A DNA stretch of 9,686 bases from JACDBD01 sp050743385. Lineage in GTDB: Bacteria; Actinomycetota; Acidimicrobiia; IMCC26256; JACDBD01. Of this stretch, positions 1-6,667 are shown piece by piece. The first letter of the stretch is position 1. Every line of letters begins with the position of its first letter. The notes under the pieces are model-generated. The model did no database searches, was not told where the DNA came from, and worked only from the letters and a program-made list of their open reading frames with translations. Both the position numbers and the translations under genes were made by a program. The DNA is taken from assembly GCA_050743385.1 (NCBI GenBank), contig JBOGFJ010000260.1, forward strand, positions 1-9,686. The letters run 5' to 3'.

Positions 1-2520
1 GCCCTTGGCCGCGGCGGCTCGGGCCCGACGGGGTCGCTCACCATTCCCCTCGTCGCCGTCGTCGGCCGCGGCGACGACTCCCGACGCCGCCTGGAGGGCG
101 GCCACGACATCGGGGTTGTTGGCGTGGTACTCGCCGCCACGCTTGCGGAAGCGGATCCAACCGGGCTCTTCCAGCGTCGCCTCCTCGTCGGCAAAGCCCT
201 GGGCGTGGCGCGCGAGCACGTCGGAGCCGAGCGATTCGAAGCCCACACCCCCGACCGTCGACACCGTGTCGCGCAGGCAACGGTCGACGACCTCCGGCGC
301 GAGCCCGAGTGCCTCCGAGACCTGGGCGGCCCGGTAGCCGTCGACGGTCGAGATCCCCATCTTCGAGAAGATCTTGAGCGCGCCGTCTTCCAGCGCGGCC
401 TGGAGGTTGTACTGCGCCCCCGCGGCGGACAGCTCGCCGAGCTGGCCGTCGTCGGCCATGGCCGCGACCGTCTGGAGCGCGATGCGAGGGCAGATCGCGT
501 CGGCACCGAAGCCCAGCAGGCAGGCGATCGCGTGCACGTCGCGTGCGTCCCCGGTGTCGACCACGAGCGATGTGCCCTGGCGCACCCGCTCGGCGATCAG
601 GCGATGGTGGACCGCACCTGCCGCGAGCAGCGAAGGGATCGGCGCCCGCGTCGTGCTCACATCGGCATCGGACACCACGAGCACACCCACGCCGTCGGCG
701 ACCGCGGCAACGGCCGCATCGGTGAGGGCATCGAGTGCCGGCTCGAGGCCGCCGGGTCCGTCGTCGACCGCGAACGTGGCGTCGAGTCGAGCACCCGGGA
801 ACGGTGACCGGGCCGGGTCGAGCAGGGCATCCAGCGCCGACGGGTAGAGGAAGAACGTCGGCAGCTCGAGCAACCGCGCCGCGCTCGACTGCTCGATCAG
901 CAGGGGCTCGCGCGGCCCGAGGCAGGTACGCAGCGACATCACCAATCGCTCGCGGAGATGGTCGATCGGCGGGTTGCTGACTTGGGCGAAGCGCTGCTTG
1001 AGGTAGTTGAAGACGGGACGGGGACGGGTTGCCACCGCCGCGAACGGGGTGTCGTCGCCCATCGAGAAGGTCGGCTCCTTGGCGTCGCCGGCCATGGGCT
1101 TGACGTTCATGGCCACTTCCTCGCGCGTCAGCCCGAACACGGCCTGGCGCCGCGTCAGCTCCTCGGTCTCGTCGTCGCCGGGTGTGAGCTCGACCGCGTC
1201 ACCGATCTTGAAGGGGCGCAGCCCGTCGCGCGCCCACTGCGCGTAGGGCGCCCGACGCGCGAGCCAGGTCTTCACGGCGAAGTCGTGCTGGACACCCTCG
1301 TCGGGATCGACCGAGAGCATGTCGCCCGGGCCGAGGCGACCGCGGCGGACGCTGCCCCGGCCGGTGACCGGCACCGCGCCGACCTCCGACGCGCACACCA
1401 CGAGGCCGTCCTCGCACACCTGCCAGCGCAGCGGGCGTAGCCCGTTGCGGTCCAGGGCGGCGCCGACCCGGCGGCCGTCGGTGAACACGAGGCCGGCCGG
1501 GCCGTCCCACGGGTCGGTGAGGCTGGCGTGGTAGCGGAAGAAGTCGCGCACGCCGGGCGGGAGATCGCGCTGACCCTCCCACGCCTCGGGCACCAGCATC
1601 GCCACCGCGTGCCGGACGTCGCGCCCTCCGCGAACCAGGAGCTCGATGGTGCTGTCGAGCTTCCCCGAGTCGGAGTCGTCGGCTGCGAAGACGGGACGGA
1701 AGAGCTCCTCGGGGCCGAGGCCGGCCTCTTCGGTGCCGAGATGCCCGCGCGCGACCATGCGGTGCTGGTTTCCCATGATCGTGTTGATCTCGCCGTTGTG
1801 ACACAGGTTCCGGAACGGCTGCGCCCGCTCCCACGCCGGTGTCGTGTTCGTCGAGAAGCGGCTGTGGAAGACGACGAACGGGGCGCCGAAGTCGGAGGCA
1901 GAGAGGTCGGGATAGAAGCCGGCCAGCCGGTCGCTGATCACCAGCGCCTTGTAGTTCACCGTCACGAACGACCAGCTGGCGAAGTAGTGCCGCACGCCCT
2001 CCTCGCGGCAACGGGCTTCCGCCCGGCGGCGGGCACGGTACGCGCGCCGTTCCGCCTCGACGTCGTCGACGCCGGCAGGACGCAGAACGAGCGCGTGCCA
2101 CAGTGCGGGCAGGTCGCCGCGGGCCCGGTCGCCGACGTGGGTCTCGTCGATGGGCACGGCGCGCCAACCCGCGAGCTCGATGTCTTCGGTGGCGCACGCC
2201 TCCGCCACCGCCTCCTGCGCAGTGCGAGCAGCGGCGTCGTCGTTCAGGTCGAGGAACGCCGAGACCACACCGATCCGGTCGGGGTCGAGCTCGCGACCGA
2301 CGGCCTCACCTCCGACCCGAGCGAAGAAGGTGCGCGGGATCGGGGCGAGGATCCCGGCGCCGTCCCCCGAGAGGCCGTCGGCGGCGATCGCCTGGCGATG
2401 CCGCACTCCGGCGAGACCGGTGAGCGCGAGCTCGACCATCTCGCGGCCGCTCCGGCCCTCCGAGTCGGCGACGAAGCCGATCCCGCACGCAGAGATCTCA
2501 TCCCGCTCGAAGTGCGGCAA
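1..2520 (-). CDS. gltB: Glutamate synthase (GOGAT) large subunit, N-terminal 840 residues, cut by window edge
   Basis: The large subunit takes the amide of glutamine, channels the ammonia and forms glutamate from 2-oxoglutarate in the cytoplasm, usually with the GltD flavoprotein. The visible part is the class-II amidotransferase domain (about residues 12-430), the central domain (about 460-760) and the entrance to the FMN domain; the usual length is about 1500. I see Cys12 in CGIGFVAD (the catalytic N-terminal Cys after propeptide removal), DGLSGDGAGIL, RFSTNTTP, HNGEINT (241-247), LDRNGLRPLRW, MGDDTP, NPPIDHLRE and GGEYHANNPDVV (795-806). I chose the TTG at 2520 because there is no ATG or GTG in the open frame just upstream, GAGGA lies 6 nt before it, and it leaves an 11-residue propeptide ahead of Cys12. 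Oddities are HRQA where the family usually has HRGA, and a charged, Ala/Arg-rich stretch at 815-840 before the FMN domain. The C-terminal part is outside the window. Confidence 0.96.
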   Translation of the reverse strand, partial: MPHFERDEISACGIGFVADSEGRSGREMVELALTGLAGVRHRQAIAADGLSGDGAGILAPIPRTFFARVGGEAVGRELDPDRIGVVSAFLDLNDDAAARTAQEAVAEACATEDIELAGWRAVPIDETHVGDRARGDLPALWHALVLRPAGVDDVEAERRAYRARRRAEARCREEGVRHYFASWSFVTVNYKALVISDRLAGFYPDLSASDFGAPFVVFHSRFSTNTTPAWERAQPFRNLCHNGEINTIMGNQHRMVARGHLGTEEAGLGPEELFRPVFAADDSDSGKLDSTIELLVRGGRDVRHAVAMLVPEAWEGQRDLPPGVRDFFRYHASLTDPWDGPAGLVFTDGRRVGAALDRNGLRPLRWQVCEDGLVVCASEVGAVPVTGRGSVRRGRLGPGDMLSVDPDEGVQHDFAVKTWLARRAPYAQWARDGLRPFKIGDAVELTPGDDETEELTRRQAVFGLTREEVAMNVKPMAGDAKEPTFSMGDDTPFAAVATRPRPVFNYLKQRFAQVSNPPIDHLRERLVMSLRTCLGPREPLLIEQSSAARLLELPTFFLYPSALDALLDPARSPFPGARLDATFAVDDGPGGLEPALDALTDAAVAAVADGVGVLVVSDADVSTTRAPIPSLLAAGAVHHRLIAERVRQGTSLVVDTGDARDVHAIACLLGFGADAICPRIALQTVAAMADDGQLGELSAAGAQYNLQAALEDGALKIFSKMGISTVDGYRAAQVSEALGLAPEVVDRCLRDTVSTVGGVGFESLGSDVLARHAQGFADEEATLEEPGWIRFRKRGGEYHANNPDVVAALQAASGVVAAADDGDEGNGERPRRARAAAAKG

Positions 2521-2526
2521 CGTACG

Positions 2527-2531
2527 TCCTC
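2527..2531 (-). promoter_or_regulatory. Ribosome binding site of gltB (decides the TTG start)
   Basis: Read on the minus strand this is GAGGA, six bases before the TTG at 2520. The reading frame stays open far upstream without ATG or GTG, so this site is the main reason for placing the start here. Confidence 0.7.
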
Positions 2532-2580
2532 GCTTCCCGGCGGAGCTGTGCTCCTGGACTCGCTCGGGGACGAGGCACGA

Positions 2581-2592
2581 GAGGCGCGCCTC
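2581..2592. promoter_or_regulatory. 12-bp perfect palindrome upstream of gltB
   Basis: GAGGCGCGCCTC is a perfect inverted repeat 60 bp upstream of the gltB start, in the divergent gltB/purK region. It could be an operator half-site pair, but short GC palindromes arise readily in DNA of this composition, so the functional call is weak. The rest of 2521-2752 holds no gene that I can support; it should contain the promoters of both gltB and purK. Confidence 0.25.
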
Positions 2593-2713
2593 GCCCGGGG
2601 GCTCAGTTGGGCGACGGCGCTGTCGCTCCGCGCATGGTAGCGGAGCACGACCGCACCGCCCGCACGAGAAACACCCATCCCGCCACGAGGGGGCGCCAGC
2701 TGTGTGCGGAGGT

Positions 2714-2739
2714 GCGAGCGGAGCGAGCGCGACCAGAGG
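2714..2739 (+). repeat. 26-nt dispersed intergenic repeat, copy 1
   Basis: This matches 9552-9577 at 25 of 26 bases in the same orientation (single difference at the eighth base, G here and A there). It consists of two GCGAGCG-like units followed by CGACCAGAGG, and in both copies a CTAG follows within one base. This copy ends 13 nt before the purK start. Both copies are intergenic, which argues against shared protein coding. The function is unknown. Confidence 0.6.
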
Positions 2740-2740
2740 C

Positions 2741-2746
2741 TAGAAA
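2741..2746 (+). promoter_or_regulatory. Possible -10 element of a leaderless purK transcript
   Basis: TAGAAA (four of six matches to TATAAT) ends exactly six bases before the GTG of purK, which would place transcription initiation at the start codon. No good Shine-Dalgarno sequence precedes that GTG. The last base differs from the normally conserved T, so this is tentative. Confidence 0.3.
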
Positions 2747-2752
2747 GCGGTC

Positions 2753-3862
2753 GTGGGGGATGGACGAAGCGACCTGGTCGCGGTGCTGGGCGGCGGGCAG
2801 CTCGGGCGGATGCTCGGGATGGCCGGGCTGCCGCTAGGCCTGCGGTTCCGGTTCCTCGACCCCGTGGCGCAGGCCCCCGCGGGCGCGCTCGGCCCCCTCG
2901 TCGTCGGCGATCTCGGCGACGAGCGCGCGCTGGCGGAAGTGGCTGACGCCGCCGCGGTCGTGACCTACGAGTGGGAGGGCGTGCCCGCCGAGGGCGCCCG
3001 CTTCCTCGAAGGGCGCGGGGTGCGGGTGCTCCCCACGCCGCGGGCGCTCGACGTGGCCCAGGACCGCTTGGCTGAGAAGACGCTGTTCCGCCGGCTCGGG
3101 ATCGGCACGCCGGAGTTTGCGGCCGTCGACGATCGCGACGGCCTCGACCGGGCGGTGGGTGCGATCGGGCTGCCGGCCGTGCTCAAGACGCGCCGGGGCG
3201 GGTACGACGGGAAGGGCCAGCACCGGCTGCGACAGGCGGGCGATCTCGACGCCGCTTGGGGCGCGCTCGGAGGTGAACCGCTGATCCTGGAGCAGCTCGT
3301 GGCGTTCGACCGGGAGGTCTCGGTGCTCGCGGTACGCGGGCCCGACGGCGAGACCGCACACTGGGCGCTGGTCGAGAACGAGCACCGTGACGGGATCCTG
3401 CGAGTGAGCCGGGCGCCCGCACCCGCTGCCGACGCGTCGCTCGAGAAACGGGCCGCCGACTACGCCGCACGCGTGCTCGACGACCTGGCGTACGTGGGAG
3501 TAGTCGCCATTGAGCTGTTCCAGGTGGGCGACGAGCTGCTCGCGAACGAGCTCGCGCCGCGGGTGCACAACTCGGGCCACTGGACCATCGAGGGCGCCGC
3601 CACCAGCCAGTTCGAGAACCACCTACGCGCGGTCGTGGGCTTGCCACTCGGTGCCACGGGAGCGCGTGGCGCGTGCGGGATGGTCAACTGCATCGGCGCG
3701 CTTCCCGACCCGGCGGCGGTGCTCGCGGTGCCGGGAGCGCATCTCCACGACTACGGCAAAGCGGCGCGGCCGGGCCGCAAGCTCGGCCACGTCACCGTGC
3801 TGGCGGCGTCGCCCGACGAGCGCGACGAGCGTCTTGCGCGGGTGGTGGCGGTGACCGAATGA
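2753..3862 (+). CDS. purK: 5-(carboxyamino)imidazole ribonucleotide synthase
   Basis: This ATP-grasp enzyme converts aminoimidazole ribonucleotide, ATP and bicarbonate to N5-CAIR in de novo purine synthesis; PurE then rearranges the product. At 369 aa it has the usual family length. Motifs in order are GGGQLGRM (13-20, N-terminal nucleotide-binding loop), TYEWEGVP (71-78, family form TFEFENVP), KTRRGGYDGKGQ (145-156, ATP-grasp lysine and glycine loop), LEQLVAFDREVSV (179-191), Glu254 and Glu266 as likely Mg ligands in AIEL and NELAPRVHNSGHW, and HDYGK (332-336). The GTG at 2753 is nearly forced: an in-frame TAG lies at 2741-2743 and the conserved loop begins 12 codons in. No strong ribosome binding site is visible. 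The stop overlaps the coaA start (ATGA), so the two genes are probably co-transcribed and translationally coupled. The usual partner purE is not adjacent. Confidence 0.95.
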   Translation: MGDGRSDLVAVLGGGQLGRMLGMAGLPLGLRFRFLDPVAQAPAGALGPLVVGDLGDERALAEVADAAAVVTYEWEGVPAEGARFLEGRGVRVLPTPRALDVAQDRLAEKTLFRRLGIGTPEFAAVDDRDGLDRAVGAIGLPAVLKTRRGGYDGKGQHRLRQAGDLDAAWGALGGEPLILEQLVAFDREVSVLAVRGPDGETAHWALVENEHRDGILRVSRAPAPAADASLEKRAADYAARVLDDLAYVGVVAIELFQVGDELLANELAPRVHNSGHWTIEGAATSQFENHLRAVVGLPLGATGARGACGMVNCIGALPDPAAVLAVPGAHLHDYGKAARPGRKLGHVTVLAASPDERDERLARVVAVTE

Positions 3863-4809
3863 GCGAGCCGGCCACCCCCTCGCCCTTCGTCCGGTTCACC
3901 CGCGACGAGTGGGCCCGGCTGCGGGCGGCGACGCCGCTCACGCTCTCGGAGGGCGATCTCGCACAGTTGCGCGGCATCAACGAGCGCATCGACCTCGACG
4001 AGGTCGCCGATGTGTATCTCGCGTTGTCTCGGCTCCTCAACCTCTACATCGCCGCCAGCCAGGGGCTTCACCGCGTGGCCGACACGTTCCTCGGCAGCCC
4101 GGCCGCCAAGGTGCCGTACGTGATCGCGATCGCGGGAAGCGTCGCCGTCGGCAAGAGCACCACCGCCCGCATCCTCCAGGCGCTGCTCCGTCGCTGGCCC
4201 GACCACCCGCAGGTCGACCTGGTGACGACGGACGGCTTCCTCTTCCCGAACCACGTGCTCGCCGAGCGCGGCCTGATGGAGCGCAAGGGGTTCCCCGAGA
4301 GCTACGACCTCCCCCGCCTCCTGCGCTTCCTCGCCGACGTCAAGGCGGGCGCGCCCGAGGCGCGGGCGCCGGTGTACTCGCACCTCACCTACGACATCGT
4401 GCCCGGTGAGGAGCAGATCGTGCGTCAACCGGACATCGTGATCATCGAGGGGCTGTCGGTGCTCGAGACCGGCGACGGGCGCGAGGGCCGCAGTGCACCG
4501 GCGCTGTTCGTGTCCGACTTCTTCGACTTCTCGATCTACGTCGACGCTGACGAGGCCGACATCGAGGGCTGGTACGTCGAGCGCTTCCTCACGCTGGTCG
4601 AGACCGCGTTCCGCGACGAGCGGTCGTTCTTCCGCCACTTCGCCGGGCTGTCACGGGACGAAGCGGTCGCGATCGGCCGGGACATCTGGCGGACCATCAA
4701 CGGCGTCAACCTCCGCGAGCACGTGCTCCCGACACGCGAGCGTGCCCGGCTCATCCTGGAGAAGGAAGTCGACCATTCCGTGCAGGCGGTCCGGCTGCGG
4801 AAGCTGTGA
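3859..4809 (+). CDS. coaA: Type I pantothenate kinase
   Basis: This enzyme phosphorylates pantothenate with ATP, the first step of CoA synthesis in the cytoplasm; type I enzymes are feedback-inhibited by CoA. The 316 residues match the family length. Visible are the P-loop GSVAVGKST (93-101), TTDGFLFPN (123-131, Asp125 as likely catalytic base), RKGFPESYD (142-150), YSHLTYDI (173-180, His175), IIEGLSVL, GWYVERF (237-243), and INGVNLREHVLPTRERA (280-296). The ATG at 3859 overlaps the purK TGA by four bases. The frame is open further upstream inside purK, but the family N-terminus and the ATGA coupling favour this start. No strong separate ribosome binding site is seen, consistent with coupling. 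The gene is followed by only 39 bp before a convergent gene. It is not related in function to purK, so the pairing reflects shared housekeeping expression at most. Confidence 0.96.
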   Translation: MSEPATPSPFVRFTRDEWARLRAATPLTLSEGDLAQLRGINERIDLDEVADVYLALSRLLNLYIAASQGLHRVADTFLGSPAAKVPYVIAIAGSVAVGKSTTARILQALLRRWPDHPQVDLVTTDGFLFPNHVLAERGLMERKGFPESYDLPRLLRFLADVKAGAPEARAPVYSHLTYDIVPGEEQIVRQPDIVIIEGLSVLETGDGREGRSAPALFVSDFFDFSIYVDADEADIEGWYVERFLTLVETAFRDERSFFRHFAGLSRDEAVAIGRDIWRTINGVNLREHVLPTRERARLILEKEVDHSVQAVRLRKL

Positions 4810-4810
4810 A

Positions 4811-4831
4811 ACGGAGCAAGCCTTGTGCCGT
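4811..4831. terminator. Weak imperfect hairpin between convergent coaA and the lipoprotein gene
   Basis: ACGGAGCAA and TTGTGCCGT can pair around a GCC loop, giving two 4-bp stems separated by an A-G mismatch, with one G-U pair in RNA. It begins one base after the coaA stop codon and has no T-run. It is the only hairpin I find in the 39-bp gap between the two convergent genes, so it may end transcription from either side. Confidence 0.3.
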
Positions 4832-4848
4832 GAGATGGGATCCGCACG

Positions 4849-5343
4849 CTAGACGACCTCATTGAGCTCCGCGGTCACCTGGCCGCCCGGCACCGCGCTC
4901 ACCCGAAGTGCTGCTTCGGCCACCTCGAGGTTCGAATCGTCCGGGTGCTGCACGTCGACCGTGCACGACTGCCCGCCGCCGAGAACGGCTTCCGAGCACG
5001 TGTCGGCAACGACGGTGAAGGCGCACTGGTCGGCGCTGATGGACACGTCGCTCGCGGTGAAGCACGGAACGGCGCTGATCGTCGCCTCAGCAGCGCCGAA
5101 ACCTACCTCGACGGTGCCGCTGTCCTGATCGCCGATGTTCGTGATCGTGAACACCTGGGTCTCGTTGTCGCCCAGGTCCGCTTGGGTCGGATCGATGCTC
5201 AGCTCGGCCTCCGCCGGCGGGGCCGGGTCCGACGGAGTGGACTGCGCCGGCGGGGGCTTGAGAGGGGTACAGGCGGCGACGCCCACCGCCAACGCACCGG
5301 CGGCGATCGTGAGCAGCCGGCGAATCGAGGTCGCGTTCCTCAT
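4849..5343 (-). CDS. Small secreted lipoprotein with one Ig-like (choice-of-anchor D type) domain
   Basis: The 164-residue protein has a lipoprotein signal: charged MRNATSIRR, hydrophobic LLTIAAGALAVGV, then the lipobox VAAC with Cys25 as the expected lipidated residue. A Pro/Ser-rich spacer (26-45) leads to one beta-sandwich of about 115 residues. That region has the look of ASPM/SPD-2/Hydin or choice-of-anchor D domains: DLGDNETQVFTITNIGDQDSGTV (about 57-79), then DTCSEAVLGGGQSCTVDV (about 115-131). Cysteines 94, 107, 116 and 127 could form two disulfides outside the membrane. The specific role is unknown; adhesion or protein binding at the cell surface is only a guess. AGGAG lies 8 nt before the ATG. 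It is on the same strand as the racemase but 138 bp downstream of it, so a separate promoter is likely. Confidence 0.85.
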   Translation of the reverse strand: MRNATSIRRLLTIAAGALAVGVAACTPLKPPPAQSTPSDPAPPAEAELSIDPTQADLGDNETQVFTITNIGDQDSGTVEVGFGAAEATISAVPCFTASDVSISADQCAFTVVADTCSEAVLGGGQSCTVDVQHPDDSNLEVAEAALRVSAVPGGQVTAELNEVV

Positions 5344-5351
5344 GTTGGGAG

Positions 5352-5356
5352 CTCCT
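5352..5356 (-). promoter_or_regulatory. Ribosome binding site of the lipoprotein gene
   Basis: Read on the minus strand this is AGGAG, eight bases before the ATG at 5343. It supports the start that gives a complete lipoprotein signal peptide. Confidence 0.65.
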
Positions 5357-5411
5357 GTGAGATCGGTCGCGGAAACTGCGTCCGATCCTCCAGGCCTCGT
5401 GCCGACGAGAC

Positions 5412-5429
5412 ATCCGTGCGCGCACGGAT
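5412..5429. promoter_or_regulatory. 18-bp perfect palindrome between the racemase and lipoprotein genes
   Basis: ATCCGTGCG/CGCACGGAT is a perfect inverted repeat centred 77 bp upstream of the lipoprotein start and 61 bp past the racemase stop. As DNA it could be an operator for the lipoprotein gene. As RNA it folds into a 7-bp stem with a CGCG loop and could act as a racemase terminator. On the minus strand it is followed by a second small hairpin (CTCGT/ACGAG, 5396-5409), which slightly favours termination. There is no T-run. The rest of 5344-5481 holds no gene that I can support. Confidence 0.4.
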
Positions 5430-5481
5430 TCGCCTCTGCCGCCGGGTCAGGGCGAGCTCGAGGTACGAGCGCGCCGGCTCG

Positions 5482-6621
5482 CTATCTGACCGCGCCGGCG
5501 TCGCGCAGCTTGGCGATCTCGTCGGCCGTGAAGCCCCAGGCGGCGAGCACCTCATCGGTGTGCTGACCCGGCCAGGCGGGTGGCCCCTGGATGGCGCCGC
5601 CCGTGCGGGAGAAGCGGGGCGCAGGGGCGGGCTGCGGGATCCCGAATTCCTCCACAATGGTGCGGCGAGCCCGCATGTGGGGATGCGCGGCCGCCTCGGG
5701 CATCGGCAGCACCGGTGCGAAGCAGGCATCGGTGTCCTCGAGCACGTCGCACCACTCGGCGCGGGTCTTCGACTTGAACACCGCGGTGAACCGCTCGCGC
5801 AGCTGCGGCCACCCGCTCCGGTCCATCTGCGCGGGGAGCTCCTCCCCCGCGAGCCCGAGCCGCTCGAGCAGCTCGGCGTAGAACTGCGGCTCGAGCGCGC
5901 CGACGGAGACGTACTTCCCGTCCGCCGTCTCGTACGTGTCGTAGAAGGGCGCGCCGGAGTCGAGCACGTTCACGCCCTGGCGGTCGTCCCAGGCGCCGAT
6001 GGCGCGGATCGCCCACATCATCGTCATGAGCACGGCCGAGCCGTCGACCATGGCAGCGTCGACGACCTGCCCCTCGCCGGAGCTGCGAGCCTCGAGCACG
6101 CCGCACACGACGCCGAACGCCATGAGCATCCCGCCACCGCCGAAGTCGCCGACGAGGTTGATCGGCGGCGTCGGCTTCGTTCCCTCGCGCCCGAAGTGCG
6201 CCAGCGCGCCGGCGAGGGCGATGTAGTTGATGTCGTGCCCGGCCGCCTGGGAGTACGGCCCGTCCTGGCCCCACCCGGTCATGCGGCCGTACACGAGCTT
6301 GGGGTTGCGGGCGTGGCAGTCGTCGGGGCCGATGCCGAGGCGCTCGGCCACGCCGGGGCGGAAGCCCTCGACGAGGGCGTCGGCCTGCTCCACGAGTCGG
6401 AGCACGGTCTCGACGCCGTCGGCGGTCTTGAGGTCGACCCCGATCGAGCACCGCCCGCGCATGAGCACGTCCTTGTTGGGAGCCTCGAACGACACGGGGA
6501 CGGCCTGAACGCGGTCGACGCGGATCACCTCGGCACCCATGTCGGCGAGCATCATGGCGGCGAACGGGCCCGGTCCGATGCCGGCGATCTCGATGACCTT
6601 CACGCCCGAGAGCGGTCCCAC
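5482..6621 (-). CDS. mcr: Alpha-methylacyl-CoA racemase (CaiB/BaiF type III CoA-transferase family)
   Basis: The enzyme interconverts the (2R) and (2S) forms of alpha-methyl-branched acyl-CoA thioesters, so that branched fatty acids, isoprenoid acids or sterol side chains can enter beta-oxidation. The 379-residue sequence resembles the mycobacterial racemase closely throughout (GPLSGVKVIEIAGIGPGPFA at the start, EGFRPGVAERLG, MTGWGQDGPYSQAAGHDINY, NLVGDFGGG, VVDAAMVDGS, GALEPQFY, APRFSRT). Lining it up by eye with that enzyme, the catalytic or binding residues Arg91, His126, Asp156 and Glu241 correspond to Arg94, His129, Asp159 and Glu244, all present, which favours racemase over a CoA-transferase. 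The start is GTG, with AAGGAG six bases before it. It is divergent from an SMP-30-like gene across 46 bp. Residues after 350 form a slightly longer C-terminal tail than I recall for the mycobacterial protein. Confidence 0.9.
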   Translation of the reverse strand: MGPLSGVKVIEIAGIGPGPFAAMMLADMGAEVIRVDRVQAVPVSFEAPNKDVLMRGRCSIGVDLKTADGVETVLRLVEQADALVEGFRPGVAERLGIGPDDCHARNPKLVYGRMTGWGQDGPYSQAAGHDINYIALAGALAHFGREGTKPTPPINLVGDFGGGGMLMAFGVVCGVLEARSSGEGQVVDAAMVDGSAVLMTMMWAIRAIGAWDDRQGVNVLDSGAPFYDTYETADGKYVSVGALEPQFYAELLERLGLAGEELPAQMDRSGWPQLRERFTAVFKSKTRAEWCDVLEDTDACFAPVLPMPEAAAHPHMRARRTIVEEFGIPQPAPAPRFSRTGGAIQGPPAWPGQHTDEVLAAWGFTADEIAKLRDAGAVR

Positions 6622-6627
6622 CGTGCG

Positions 6628-6633
6628 CTCCTT
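6628..6633 (-). promoter_or_regulatory. Ribosome binding site of the racemase gene
   Basis: Read on the minus strand this is AAGGAG, six bases before the GTG at 6621. It fixes the start of the racemase at the family-typical GPLSGVKVIEIAG N-terminus. Confidence 0.75.
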
Positions 6634-6655
6634 CTCGTCGAGGTACCCGGCCGAC

Positions 6656-6661
6656 GATAAT
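6656..6661 (+). promoter_or_regulatory. Likely -10 element of a leaderless transcript for the first SMP-30-like gene
   Basis: GATAAT (five of six matches to TATAAT) ends six bases before the GTG at 6668, so transcription would start at or beside the start codon. It is one of very few AT-rich patches in the window, and no Shine-Dalgarno sequence precedes the GTG. No good -35 is visible. The element lies within the 46-bp divergent gap shared with the racemase, so the two promoters may interfere. Confidence 0.5.
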
Positions 6662-6667
6662 CCGCCG

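Noticed and set aside
1528..2640. A 370-codon plus-strand open frame opposite gltB
   Set aside because: It lies antisense to continuous, family-matching glutamate synthase sequence and has no recognisable motif of its own.
2714..2739. Treating the repeat as a CRISPR repeat or mobile-element end
   Set aside because: Only two copies lie 6.8 kb apart with no regular spacers, no transposase gene and no visible target duplication.
3673..3858. An upstream extension of coaA into purK
   Set aside because: The frame is open, but the translation is Arg/Gly-rich and unlike pantothenate kinase. The ATG at 3859 in the ATGA overlap gives the normal family length.
4945..6660. A 571-codon plus-strand open frame opposite the lipoprotein and racemase genes
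   Set aside because: It is the antisense shadow of two well-supported genes in GC-rich DNA; its protein is Arg/His/Ala-rich with no recognisable domain.
6623..6667. An earlier GTG start for the first SMP-30-like gene
   Set aside because: It adds 15 residues with no family similarity, lacks a ribosome binding site and would make the GATAAT element coding. It cannot be fully excluded.
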